Source: Lolium rigidum (lineage: Eukaryota > Streptophyta > Magnoliopsida > Poales > Poaceae). From it: DNA of 64,000 nucleotides. The notes under the pieces are model-generated. The model saw only the letters and a list, made by a program, of their open reading frames with translations. It made no database searches and had not been told where the DNA came from. Every line of letters starts with the position of its first letter. Position 1 is the stretch's first letter. A program made the translations under genes and the position numbers. This document shows, piece by piece, positions 21,688-31,858 of the stretch. The stretch is from contig NC_061510.1 of the NCBI RefSeq assembly GCF_022539505.1, forward strand, positions 230,031,322 to 230,095,321, given 5' to 3'.

Positions 21688-21944
21688 TTTTTGTAACAAG
21701 CTTCTCTTTGATTTGATGTGAAACGATGTTCTGTCGCAAAACTTGTGTTTGTAATAAACTCCGTGCTAGCAATGTTGCTAGTACACCCCTGTTATGACAT
21801 TTTCTCTTGCACTCTCCCGATGGGAGTAACTTCTGATGTTGAAGCGAAGCGATCCGTCAGGCCTTTGACGCTGTTCTTTGCAGGTTTTCCCAGTGCCCGC
21901 GTTTTTCGATGATTCTTCGGGTGCCCTTTCTGAAGGTGATCGAA

Positions 21945-22664
21945 TCTAGCGTATGAAGGATCGGATCGCGCAGATGGAAAAGGATCTGCGCAGTACCTAT
22001 GCCTTGGCTTCCATTATCAAGAAGAAGGGCGAGATTGCAGCCGACGTAGAGCACTATGCTCTTACTGAACTGCATAAGTCCAGTGAAAGTTTGAACTGTA
22101 AGTTGCCTGGTCCTTGTGCTCATTGATCTTTCTCAAGAAACGCATTGCCTGATCTTTCCGTTGATTCCTTTGCTAGTCATAGCTCTGAACCGTGCTGAAG
22201 AGAACAAGCGGACTCACGAGCGCGTGAACGCATTGACCCAGCTGTCATCAGCCGAAGAGATTTTCTGGAGGGAGCACTCGAAAGCTTCGGCTGTCGCGCA
22301 ATTCCAAGATCGGGTCCAGCAGATCCACCATTTCTTCGACAAGTTCTACAAAGCCCTAAGGGTAATTTGGAGGACGATGTTCCCCTTGAACGCGGTCCCG
22401 CCTACGCTGTTGACTCTGATGTCTGAATTTGGGAATACCAAGAAGATTCGAGACTTGGTGCGAGCTCAGGTTTTTGCAGGGGCCAGATTTACTCTTGCCC
22501 TCGTCCTTGCTTGTTATCCTTTGGCAAATCTGCTGGCTATCGCCAACGCGGTTGGTGATTTGGAGACGCTGTACCCGAAGGTATTTTTGCCCACCAATAT
22601 AGTTTTCGACAAGCTTGAAAAGGATTCGAAGGTACCTAAAGAAAGAGGAACTCCACAAGAGTAA
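21945..22664 (+). pseudogene. Second fragment of gypsy-associated ORF (3' module)
   Basis: The sequence from about 21953 encodes MKDRIAQMEKDLRS and GEIAADVEHYALTELHKSSE, then a GTAAG donor-like site near 22100. From about 22180 to 22664 it encodes ERVNALTQLSSAEEIFWREH and FPLNAVPPTLLTLMSEFGN. This resembles a C-terminal module of the same class of antisense ORF rather than a new gene. A frame break separates it from the stop at 21687. It may be a second 3' exon set or a partial duplication. Confidence 0.5.
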
Positions 22665-23353
22665 TTCAGGGTTAAGTTCTTATTGTAAATAGATAATTTG
22701 GCTACTTCATCCAGGCGTTTGGATTGCGTAGTTGAAACTTTTTGTTTGGTAGATACATGTGTATGTACTTTTACCGTGTCAATGCCGTTGGAAAATTTTG
22801 AAGGAGCAAATCTTAATTGCCCGTTTAAACGTATGTATATTCGTTGGTCAGCAAATTGTTTGAGTGATCAGCTCGTGTTGCAGGTCTTGTTAAACCCGTT
22901 GTATGTGCAACTTTGCTTTCAACCGATGCATGTCCGGAGAGCAGCTCCCGAATATATCGGGAGCATTAACTCTGCTGATGAGCCCGTTGTTTTATGATAT
23001 TTCCATAAGTGAAATATCGAACATGGGTTGTGTTATATGTCTTTCCAAACTCTTGCTATTTACGGCGCTCGTAGAGGCATCTATAGCGGAGGAAAAGGTT
23101 AGCGCCCTTGTTTATTTAGCACTCGTAGAGGCTTTTTTGGAGCACGATCTTTTGCCGCGTACTACGTTGCACCGTCGTTCGCCACGGGGCGTAAGCAAGG
23201 TTTACGATGATGCGGTTTTTGGGTGCTCCGAATTACTGCAATGCTTTTCAAGGGATCAAAACTTAAGTTCTTATTAATAAAAGAAACATGGGACTAAGGG
23301 GCGAAAAAAGGAGAGCCCTGTTGAAAAAGGAAAACTAAACACTATTGAAGCGC
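22665..23353. other. Convergent intergenic stretch in element R
   Basis: The 3' ends of the antisense ORF (plus) and the protease region (minus) face each other here. No gene is recognised. This is where RT, RNase H and integrase would be expected in an autonomous relative, and they are absent. Confidence 0.5.
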
Positions 23354-24617
23354 TTAAGCAAGGAAAGGGTTCTTCTTATCTTCCAGCTTGTCCACCACGT
23401 TGGCGGTTATCGAGGCGTCGTTGATTTCACTAGGGGTCTCGACAGTGATTGCCAGTGTCTTGTTGTCTCCTATGACTGATGTGCCATCAACTGCCGAAGT
23501 TTTTGCTGCCAAAGTTTGTGCTGCCAAAGTTTGTGCTGCCAAAGCATCTAGAGCAAGGTCGGCTGGCTTCTTCTTCGCTCCTCTGATGCGTTCTTCTTCC
23601 TTATTATCGTGTGACGATGACTTGGAAGGGAGATCGGTAATTTCCTGTTTTAACCCGAACTTTGCAGCAATCCTCTGAAAGTCGCGATCACAATTGTCCG
23701 AGCATGAGAAACTTCCATAGACTGTGATGTTTGTCCCGTTGCTCCTAGGCATTTTCAGCTTCAGGTATGCGTAGTGCGGTACAGCCATGAACTTGGCATA
23801 AGCTGGTCTTCCGAGTATAGCGTGATACTATGATTCCCAGTTCACGACTTCAAACTCGATCTTTTCCTTCCTGAAGTTGTCGGGTTTGCCAAAGACAACA
23901 TTCAGGTAAACTTGCCAAGAGAGTACGCCGGTGAAGTAGGGAGAATCCCATGAAAATAGGTGTATGTTTCTTCTAGCATTCTCATCGTGATCCCCATACT
24001 TTTGATTGTGTTGACAAATATCAGGTTTAGTCCGCTTCCACCATCCATGAAAACTTTGCTCATCTTGAACCCCCCGATCTGTGCCTCGACTACTAAGGCA
24101 GCGTGTCCTGGTTTTGGTATGGTCATCGGGTGATCTGCTCGGCTGAACGTAATGTTCTGGGACGACCACTCGACATACTCAGGGATGTTCGCCATGATAC
24201 TTTCTGCCAGATTGATTTCTCGGGTGAGCTTCTTCATTTCTCTCCTTGAAACACCTATCCTGTGGATCATGCTCATATGCCCGCGTGGTGGTGGAAACGT
24301 CTCATTGGGTTGGTGAGGTTGAGCCTGCTGGACCTGATGCTGCGGTGGAGGTGGTGGTGGTGGCGGTGGTGGTTGTTGCTGCTGCTGGATGAGTTTCTGC
24401 ATGTTAATGAACTTCCTACAATCTCTGAGCAGGTGGCTTGACTTCGTTTTTTTGTCCTTAGAATCAACGTACGAGTGCAAATAACAGGGAGCGTTGATCT
24501 GCTCGACGAAGGGTAGCTCGGGAGTCCTCTGTGGTCGTGGTTTGTAGTTGCCACGGTTTCCAGAGTTGTTCCGATTGCAGTCCTGCCGATCGTCTCGTCT
24601 GTCGTCATACCGATCAT
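23354..24617 (-). pseudogene. Tat-lineage aspartic protease region of element R (broken)
   Basis: The reading order on the minus strand starts with a histidine/cysteine-bearing linker (CYLHSYVDSKDKK...HLLRDCRKF) and a Q/P-rich low-complexity run (LIQQQQQ then ten P). The protease core FMDGGSGLNLIFVNTIKSMG follows (24.0-24.1 kb), with the DGG form of the catalytic Asp motif typical of this lineage. A frame change near 23900 and a stop at 23828-23830 (EVVNWES*) split the C-terminal part YAYLKLKMPRSNGTNITVYG. A degenerate AAQTLAAQTLAAKT repeat lies near 23500. RT motifs should follow but do not. Confidence 0.75.
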
Positions 24618-25092
24618 CCTGCCGATCAGAGTATCCTGCCGCTACCAGGTTACTATCGTCATAACTACGATTTTTCCTTTTCTTGTGGCGATCCCTTCAT
24701 CCACCCGAGTCGTGCTTCGGCTGGTCGTCGTCTTCGTCGTCACTGCGCTGTCGCGGCTTTCGCACGTTGTCCTCGCCATCAGCCTAGCTGTTGGCGATTT
24801 CCATTAACTTGGTTATGGTTTTTGGCTTTTTGCGCTCGAGTTCCTCTATGTAGCTTTCACGTCGGATGCCATCGCTGAAGGCATCGATTGCTCTATCAAC
24901 AGAAACATCTTCGGCAATGTTTAGGAGTTTGGTGAATCTCCCGATGTATGCGCGCATCGATTCCTTCTGCTTTTGCTGTGAATGCCGTAATTCCTCAATC
25001 CCGACGGGCCTTTTGTATGTTGCTTGGAAATTGGCAATGAAAGCGTCTACTAGGTTGTCTCATGATTTGATGGAACCCTTCGGCAGGCCTCT
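24618..25092 (-). pseudogene. gag C-terminal part of element R
   Basis: The sequence downstream of the 1 kb insertion resumes at LRGLPKGSIKS and continues with a stop, then DNLVDAFIANFQATYKRPVG and QKESMRAYIGRFTKLLNIAE. This is the conserved Retrotrans_gag capsid core. Several in-frame stops follow (for example IANS*ADGED). A basic, D/R-rich tail leads to the zinc-knuckle-like CxxH...HxxxxC at about 24.47 kb. Non-functional. Confidence 0.75.
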
Positions 25093-26112
25093 TAACGCAG
25101 ACAGCGGTATCACCGTTTGAGAGGCGGCGGGGTTCGAAAGAAAAAAGGCAAGTGACCAAATATGAGGTGCCAAAAAAATCCAAGAAAAGAAAGTTTTATA
25201 GTACATAGAGGATGACATGCGGATCCCATTTAGCAGCAGCGGTATCACCGTTTGAGAGGCGGCAGGGATCGAAAGAAAAAGGCAAGTGACCAAATATGAG
25301 GTGCCAAAAAAAATCCAAGAAAAGAAAGTTTTATAGTACATAGAGGATGACATGCGGGTCCCATTTAGCAGCAGCGGTATCACCTTTTGAGAGGCGGCAG
25401 GGGATCGAAAGAAAAAGGTAAGTGACCAAATATGAGGTGCCAAAAATAATTCAAGAAAAGAAAGTTTTATAGTACATAGAGGATGACATGCGGGTCCCGG
25501 TTAGCGGCAGCGGTATCACCGTTTGAGAGGCGGCAGGGGATCGAAAGAAAAAGGCAAGTGACCAAATTTGAGGTGCCAAAAAAAACTCCAAGAAAAGAAA
25601 GTTGATTGCACATAGAGGATGACATGCGGGTCCCATTTAGCAGCGAGCGGTCTCAACGTTTCCAAGGCGGCAAGGGATCAAAAGAAAAAGGAAGTAGCCG
25701 TAAATCGTGGGGTCAAAAAAATCCAAGAATAGAAAGAATTTTGGTTCATAGAGGATGACATGCGGGACCCATGATCCCGCATCGTAAACGGCTCGATCGG
25801 AGAACGTTGAACGAGATGGCGCGATCGAGAAAAAAACAATGCCGGAGAGGCTGCCATCCGGGCCCTACATCCCTCGGCGGTGCGGATTTGCGTTGACTCG
25901 GCCGGCGAACCCGAGATTTCGAGATGCACCACGTCCCGGGCCACCATACGCGACGTTTTGGCCGCTTTCGTCGGGCTAGGTGGCCTCAAAAACGAGAAAA
26001 AAAAAGTTTTGACATGCACCACGGAGGGACCAAAAATCGTCGGCCATGGTACACCAGCAACCACGGCGCGACTTCAACTTCGTCGGCCATGGCAACTTTT
26101 CTTGTAGTGTAA
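25093..26112. mobile_element. 1.0 kb CACTA-like insertion in gag, TSD TAA
   Basis: The inserted DNA is 25096-26109, flanked by TAA on both sides (25093-25095 and 26110-26112). Removing it with one TAA restores the gag reading ...TRAWL / RGLPKG, so the borders are exact. The right terminus AACTTTTCTTGTAGTG is a CACTA end identical over 16 bp to the one at 16386. A 3-bp TSD also fits CACTA. The left terminus, however, reads CGCAGACAGCGG rather than CACTACAAG. The left half is a 135 bp tandem array; the right half (25784-26109) is GC-rich unique sequence. No transposase. Confidence 0.8.
25106..25784. repeat. 135 bp tandem repeats, five copies
   Basis: The phrase GGTATCACCGTTTGAGAGGC starts at 25106, 25241, 25376 and 25512, with a diverged copy at 25649. 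Spacings are 135, 135, 136 and 137. Each unit also holds AGGATGACATGCGGGTCCC and a purine-rich CCAAGAAAAGAAAGTTTTA. Because 135 is a multiple of three, the minus strand stays open through the first copies, giving a repetitive 127-aa frame (25060-25443). This is a by-product, not a gene. Confidence 0.9.
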
Positions 26113-27671
26113 CCAAGCTCGTGTTGAATCCTTCAGGTAAAGCTGCAAGCATTGCATTGCTGCTATCTGATTTCCTTTGTGCAGAACCACAGTCTGCAAA
26201 TAGTCGTCTATCCAGGACCTCGTCTCCTACTGTCCATCATATTTGGCGGTGTCAGTAGGGGTAGGTTTGAACTTTCTGGGTGGCATCGCCTCGCGGATTT
26301 TGTAGCTTAAACAGTCGGCCCCCCTAGCTCGCCATCGTTTTCCTGACTCTCATCCGAGGAGTCACTGTCATATTCCTCCCTAGCGGCGCGTCGTCGCCTT
26401 GATTTGTCGATTCTGCTCTGGGTGATTTCGTCTCGAGCGTCTCTCGCATGATGCTTTGAGCCGCTGGCCTGTAACGTGGTCTTTTCCTTCCGCGAAACCA
26501 GATGGGCTTGAGCCATAGAACGTTCAGGTTGCTGATTGATGAGGTATGCTGCGAGATTGGCGGTCTCTCCTGCGACGGTTTTTGGTCGCGGCATACCCGC
26601 GGTGTCCGTGGTCATGAAGGACTTGGTCAGATTCGACGTTATTTCTCTGGCGTCATCTTCCGAGAGTCTGGATAAACTTGATCGGTACTTGCCTGCCCCT
26701 TGAGTGCTTCGAGAGCCGCTTCCTCGCGAGCCTCTCCGTCGTTCACTAGATTGGTCCGCAGCAGATAGGCGTCTCTCGAGGGTGGCTTGCTCTTTCGATA
26801 GGCGCTCCCGATTTTTCTCCAATATGGAGCGATAAGCGTTGAGGGTTCCAACCGAGGTTCCTGCGGGGAGCGGTGTGTTGTTAAGCACAGCTGCCTTGGC
26901 TGCTGCCCACTCCTCATCTGCGATGGTGTAATCGCTATTGTTGTTACTGGCGCTGTTTCCAAAACTTGCTCGTCTGCTGGAGCGGGGGGTGTGATCTCCG
27001 TCCCCTATGTTCCTTGTGTTTCCCGTGTTATTGGCAACATAAACCTGGTGGCGTGCCGTTCTCCGGGTGGCACCTTGGACGGTGCTGTCGACACTGTCCT
27101 CTCCCGATGAGTACTGTGCATTGCAGATGAACGGTGTATCGCTCGATCCTAGCCCGTGCCTGGTATCGCAGTTCAAGCAGTAGTACGAGGTCGTCTCCGA
27201 AGATGCGGGATTGTCAGATCCAACCGACATGGAAGACGTCGAACGAGGAGTCGATGGCGCGGGCGAGTTTGTTGAGTCCGTCAGACCAGCCGAAAGGTCG
27301 ATTGATGACGACGCGCTTGGACCTGTTGATCTGGAGGCGAGTGGTTCCAGCAGTCGAAGGACTCCTTCTGAGTTGATGGTGTAGTGGACGCTGCCGAAGG
27401 TCATCTCCATGTTTCCTTGTAGATCAGAAAAGGTCGAGCGAGACGAGTCGCTGTGCGGGGTGAATTCATAGGAGCCGAAGCGAATCGGGCATCCCAGACT
27501 TGGCGATGATGGTGTTGATGAAGCTGCCGATGACATGACTGGTTCTGCCGATGACCGATCTTGCGCCGACAGGGTTCCCACAGACGGCGCCAATTGTCGA
27601 GGGTACTCCTCGGCAATGCCCTTCGATTGGGGCTTAGGGTTGATGGAATCCTGTAAGCTGACACGAGACAT
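26113..27671 (-). pseudogene. gag N-terminal part of element R
   Basis: A 454-codon frame starts at MSRVSLQDSINPKP (27671), about 100 nt upstream of the primer site and so overlapping it. It is S/T-rich and low complexity, with the segment NAYRSILEKNRERLSKEQAT (coiled coil) and a basic C-terminus (SRRRRAAREEYDSDSSDES). It stops at 26307. After a one-base frame change the sequence continues as YKIREAMPPRKFKPTPTDTA, with a further stop (YDGQ*) and then SWIDDYLQTV and STRAWL at the CACTA-like insertion. This matches the N-terminal gag of Tat-lineage elements. At least one frameshift and one nonsense codon make it a pseudogene. Confidence 0.75.
27575..27592 (-). other. Primer binding site of element R
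   Basis: The minus strand reads TGGCGCCGTCTGTGGGAA, two nucleotides downstream of the LTR end. It differs from the tRNA-Asp site used by the A and Athila elements, and this form is common in Tat/RIRE2-like elements. Confidence 0.85.
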
Positions 27672-28208
27672 CGGTTCACAGACAAGCGGGGAGAGCGATT
27701 TACCCAGGTTCGGGGCCCTCGATGAGGTAAAACCCTTACGTCCTGCCTGTCTGATCTTGATTATGAAAATATTGAGTTACAATGGGGTGCCGAAGGGTTC
27801 GGCTGAGATCTCGTCGAGAGGCTAAGTGCTGCGGCGACCTAGCTCTAAACTTTTGGTGGCTAAGATTGCTAAGATTGATCGTGTCCCTTGGCAGCCCTTC
27901 TGCTGGCCTTTATATGGGAGGCCAGGTCTCAAGAGTTCTAACCGATTATGACTAGATTTACAGTAGTTCTAGATCTAGACTTTCCTTGTTCGGCTACCTC
28001 CTTGTCTTGTCCACCAAGGAATCTTCTGCTGCGCCGTCCAAGTGGCCCACCTGCCCATCGAGTACCTTCATGGGCCTCCAGCTAGATCGTATAGGGTAGG
28101 GCAATGTCGGTTACCCGAAGGGTAATGCCCACGTCAGCTCTATTAAAAGGAGTACCTTAGTTATCAGTAGATTCCCTAGAGGCTCGGCTTCCACCGGCTG
28201 GTAGGACA
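27595..28208 (-). repeat. 5' LTR of element R
   Basis: The LTR is 614 bp, TGTCCTACC...CCTCGACA on the minus strand, bounded by TGTC/GACA. A TATA box (ATATAAAG, minus, 27908-27915) is correctly placed. The outer flank is AAAAG (28209-28213); the partner LTR and second TSD are absent. Confidence 0.8.
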
Positions 28209-28640
28209 AAAGATGTTGTGCAAGTTTCTCATTGCGAGCACGTACGACTATATACGGAACACATGCCTATGGTTGTTTAGTACTTGGATACTGTTTTATT
28301 ACTATCTGCAAATGCCCTGCCTTGATTATTACATGAGTTCTCTTATCCATGCAGCGCCCGTTCATCCATCCATGTGCCTACAGTATTTTAATCCTGCTGT
28401 TTACTATAATCACTACTGTTGTCTTTATTACACTGCTGCTTATATTTCACTATCGCTATCGCTATAAAACTGTTGCTACTGATAAACTCTTGCGAGCAAG
28501 TCTGTTTCCAGGTGCAGCTGAATTGACAACTCCACTGTTAAGGCTTACCAATATTCTTTGGCTCCCCTTGTGTCGAATCAATAAATTGAGTTTTACTTCC
28601 CTCAAAGACTGTTGCGATCCCCTATACTTGAGGGTCATCA
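28209..28640 (+). repeat. LTR 3' fragment C (gypsy, TCATCA-ending)
   Basis: It ends in CCCCTATACTTGAGGGTCATCA, as the Athila LTR ends at 52366 (CCCCCTATACTTGTGGGTCATCA). It is preceded by TTGGCTCCCCTTGTGTCGAA and a polyadenylation-like AATAAA (about 28580). It inserted in the RNase H region of element S at 28641. Its left part was cut off, most simply by insertion of R at 28208. Confidence 0.7.
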
Positions 28641-28981
28641 ACTGCAGTCATGGCTTTGTAATTGATGTCGAAGGACGATAATTCTATGCCCCATTTTGCT
28701 GTGCGACCTGTTGCGCCAGCATTGTTAAGAATCGTTGACAGTGGAGCCTTGCTCACGACTATCATGGGATGTTCTTGGAAGTAGTGTCTCAGCTTCCTGC
28801 TTCCTAGGAATACGCCATAGGCTAGCTTATGAAAGTGAGGATATCTTTGCTTTGATTCCGTCAGTATCTCGCTAATGTAATAGACTGGCCTCTGGAATCC
28901 ATATTCATGACCTTCTTCCTTTCGCGCCACCACTATGACGAGGTCGACGACTTTGTTGGAAGCTGCCAGGTAGAGGAGCAT
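28641..28981 (-). pseudogene. RNase H domain of S, truncated
   Basis: Encodes VYYISEILTESKQRYPHFHK and VVSKAPLSTILNNAGATGRT, the gypsy RNase H region around the conserved pattern of a tethered RNase H. It is cut at YKAMTA by LTR fragment C. The first catalytic Asp region (LYLAASNKVV) has lost the expected D. Confidence 0.75.
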
Positions 28982-29165
28982 AGGCTCTGACTCTTCGGAG
29001 CCGCTAGAATAGTTGGGGAGACGAGTATTTCCTTCAATCCCTGAAGTGCTGCGTTTGCTGTGTCGTCCCAGACAAATTTGTCTATTTTCTTCAACAGTTT
29101 GTATAAAGGTAGTGCCTTCTCGCCAAGATGGCTAACAAACCTACTGATTGCTGCAACACAACCAG

Positions 29166-29954
29166 TTAGTCATTGCACATCTTTGAGACAAGTTGGCCTT
29201 TTGATGCACAGGATTGCCTTGATTTTTTTCGGGTTAACTTCAATGCCCCTATGAAGCCAAGGAGTTTTCCGGCTGGTACGCCAAAGACGCACTTCAGCGG
29301 ATTTAACATCATCTTGTACCTTCGGAGGTTCTCAAAGGTTTCTGTGAGGTCATTGATCAAGTAGGATCCTTTCCGGGTCATGACCGCGATGTCCTCGACG
29401 TAAGCGTGTACGTTCCGGCCAATTTGGTCCTTCAAGGACCGCTGCATCGTACATTCGTAGGTGGCACCTGCATTTTTCAAACCAAAAGGCATGGTGACAT
29501 AGCAGTAAGTGCCGAATCAAGTGATGAACGAGGTCGCCTTTTGGTCAGACTTCTTCATCCGGATCTGGTGATACCCGGAATATGCGTCAAGAAAACACAG
29601 AAGTTCCGTCCCTACCGTCGAATCAATGACTTGGTCAATGCGCGGCAAGGGGAACGGATCCTTCGGACAATGCTTATTCAAGCCGGAGTAATCGATGCAC
29701 ATTCTTAGTATTTCAAAATTCTTTTTGGGTACAAGGATGGGGTTTGCGACCCAATCAGTATGGATAACTTCTACTACAAAACCTGCCTCTAGTAACTTTT
29801 CTAGTTCCATTCCTATGGAGCGGCGCTTCTTATCTCCAAAGCGTTGCATAGCTTGCTTCACCGGTTTAGCCCCCGGATTTATGTTGAGGTAGTGCTCGGC
29901 GAGTTCTCTAGGTAATCCGGACATGTTAGAAGGTTGCCATGCGAAGATTTCCAT
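29166..29954 (-). pseudogene. Reverse transcriptase of S with altered catalytic box
   Basis: The N-terminal palm reads WVANPILVPKKN, LRMCIDYSGLNKHCPKDPFP and LCFLDAYSGYHQI. A stop at 29517-29519 and a frame change follow, then MPFGLKNAGATYECTMQRSL. The catalytic box reads AYVEDIAVMT, where functional enzymes have YVDD, so the first catalytic Asp is Glu. The frame then decays after LLGFIGALKL. This is a non-functional relic. Confidence 0.85.
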
Positions 29955-30152
29955 GTTAGCGCGGAGGAACTTGACGAGCGCGTCTTCCTATTTGGGGTCC
30001 ATGCTGGCTCCGACCGACACCCGCTTAGAGCTATCTCCTTCCTTGAAGTCGATTTTCTTGGTGTCTATCGTGGCCTTGAACGAAATTTTTTGTTTGGAGA
30101 TCTGCTTCTTGGTGGTATGCATCTATGTTGGATCCACCGCGGCTCTGTAGCC

Positions 30153-30977
30153 TTACAGCTCTTCTCGAGATATCACAGATTCGGCGAAGGCGGCTTCGCC
30201 TAACTCGCACTCGTGAGCTTTCTTGTAGTCTCCGGAGATGGTAATCATACCATTGGGACCCGGAATCTTGAGCTTGTTGTAGATGTAGCACGCTCTTGCG
30301 TGAAACTTGTGGTAGGTGGGCCTGCCGAAGATGACGTGGTAGGAGCTCTTGAAGGGCACGACCTCAAACGTGATCATTTCTTCACGGAAATTATTAACAT
30401 TGCCGAAGGCCACGGGAAGTCTGATGCTGCCGAGGGAGTTCGCCTTTTTACCCGGAACCACACCATAAAATTCAGTGGTGCTGTGCTTGAGCTGTTCCTT
30501 GGTAAGGTTCATCCTTTCTAGAGTCTCCAGGTACATGATGTTCAAGCTGGCCCCTCCATCCATAAGGCACTTGGAGAAATCATACCCATCGATGCGGGGA
30601 CTTACCACCAAGGCATAGAACTCCTTCGGAATGATGGTAGGATGATCCTGCCTATCAAACGTACACGGAGTTTCCGACCACCTGACATACTGCGGCACAG
30701 CCGAAACTGTGGCGTTCAGGATCCGGAGAGCTAATTTGCTGGCATGGACTGTTGGAGTTCCGAGGAAGGTGTGATATGCACCCGCACTCTTTTTGACGAA
30801 GGGGTTGGACTTGTTAGCTGCGGAACCTTCCTTGGGATCCGGCGAAGCATCGTCCTCGTCCATCTCCTCGGAACTGTCTTCCTCCTTGTCCTTGTTTTTT
30901 CCCTTGCCTCCTTTGCTGCATGGGCGGTGCTTGCGGGCTCGCTTTGTATCCTGCTTCCGGGTCAGTTTTGAGATCAT
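30153..30977 (-). CDS. Aspartic protease ORF of S (Tat lineage)
   Basis: This open frame of 274 residues has a basic, acidic-rich N-terminal linker (SKGGKGKNKDKEEDSSEEMD), then TPCTFDRQDHPTIIPKEFYA. The catalytic motif is LMDGGASLNIMYLETLERMN (about residues 133-152), followed by the flap-like SSYHVIFGRPTYHKFHARAC and NKLKIPGPNGMITI. In an intact element it would be part of one gag-pol frame. Here it is isolated by stops on both sides, so the Met start is arbitrary. It is the best preserved part of S. Confidence 0.8.
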   Translation of the reverse strand: MISKLTRKQDTKRARKHRPCSKGGKGKNKDKEEDSSEEMDEDDASPDPKEGSAANKSNPFVKKSAGAYHTFLGTPTVHASKLALRILNATVSAVPQYVRWSETPCTFDRQDHPTIIPKEFYALVVSPRIDGYDFSKCLMDGGASLNIMYLETLERMNLTKEQLKHSTTEFYGVVPGKKANSLGSIRLPVAFGNVNNFREEMITFEVVPFKSSYHVIFGRPTYHKFHARACYIYNKLKIPGPNGMITISGDYKKAHECELGEAAFAESVISREEL

Positions 30978-31326
30978 TGACCCACTCGCAGTTGCGATTG
31001 GTTTGGGAGGACTTGCCGGTAGTCGGATCTATATGGGCTAAGCAAGGCATGTATCTGTATTCTTCGTAAGTTGGGGAGCGCGGGTTCCGGCAACGGTGAC
31101 CTCGTCACCACGTTGCTAGCCCCTGCCGGCTCCGCTGCCGCGGCCGCGGCCTCTTCCACCTCCTTGACCTCCGCGTTGGAAAGCCATGGCGATCAAGTCG
31201 GATCCGCCGTTTCTTTGGTCATCAGAAGGATTTTTCCGCTTGCCGCCGCTGCTGCTGCCGTTATCACGGTTCTTATTTTGCTGATGCAGGGGTATGGCTG
31301 TGGCTGCGAGGTCTCCACCTGCGTCA

Positions 31327-31740
31327 TCATCGGCGGCGGTGTGATTGCTGGCGATATATGTTGATCATGTCATCCAAAGTCAGCTTGTTCTCATTGACCA
31401 AGCAAGTAAGCTTGTGCCGGAGCAGGCCTCCCCTCTGCAGTCCACCTATGAAGGCGTGCATAGTTGTGCGATCATCAATGTTCTCGCACTCGTTCCTGGT
31501 TTGCAAACATCGGGTGAGGAAGCTCCTTGATGTTTCACCCTTCTTCTGGATACATGCCTGTAGGTCGCTTGTCGTGGCAGGTCTTTTGTAGGTGCCCTTG
31601 AAGTGCTTCTCGAAGGGGTTCTTCAGGTCGAACCAGCAAAAAATGGAGTTTTCCTCGAGGTCGCTGAGCCAGATCCGGGCTAGACCCACAAGGTACAGCT
31701 GGAGAATGTGGCAGGCTATGTTAGAGGTTCCTCCGGTGTC
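31327..31740 (-). pseudogene. gag capsid core of S
   Basis: Encodes WLSDLEENSIFCWFDLKNPF, FKGTYKRPATTSDLQACIQK and KKGETSRSFLTRCLQTRNEC, typical Retrotrans_gag. The upstream part is interrupted by stops and the N-terminal gag is missing. Between 31327 and 30977 there is G/R-rich, low-complexity nucleocapsid-like sequence without a clear open frame. Confidence 0.75.
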
Positions 31741-31858
31741 GTCATGGTGAACAGATAGATGCCATAGGATGGCTTAAGTTGGGGCCGAATGTGCGCTAGA
31801 GGATTCGGGGAGGTTTTGGTTATATGGGGATGAATTCCGGATGGATTTCCGGTATCTT

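Larger units (their letters stand above)
19580..28208 (-). mobile_element. Tat-lineage gypsy element R, non-autonomous (5' LTR, gag, protease, antisense ORF)
   Basis: On the minus strand the order is LTR (28208-27595), primer site, gag (27671 to about 24620), protease (to 23354), then about 700 bp without a gene. An ORF follows on the opposite strand (19580-22664). Tat-lineage elements are known for such an extra antisense ORF between pol and the 3' LTR. No RT, RNase H or integrase is present: protease-linker sequence leads straight into the antisense ORF region. A2 interrupts the element at 19579, and its 3' LTR is not in the window. Nested insertion: the CACTA-like element 25096-26109. Confidence 0.8.

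Noticed and set aside
21718..23277. Several plus-strand frames of 64-124 aa between the R ORF modules and the protease
   Set aside because: Short, with no domain and mostly in intron-like or convergent noncoding sequence. Only the 21945-22664 module is retained.
26307..27685. The 454-aa S/T-rich ORF as a host gene
   Set aside because: It starts at the primer site of element R, and gag sequence follows after a frameshift, so it is the N-terminal gag of the transposon.
28209..28640. Small host gene with AATAAA signal
   Set aside because: The sequence is an LTR 3' end (TTGGCTCCCCTTGTGTCGAA... to GGGTCATCA), and the junction interrupts RNase H of element S.
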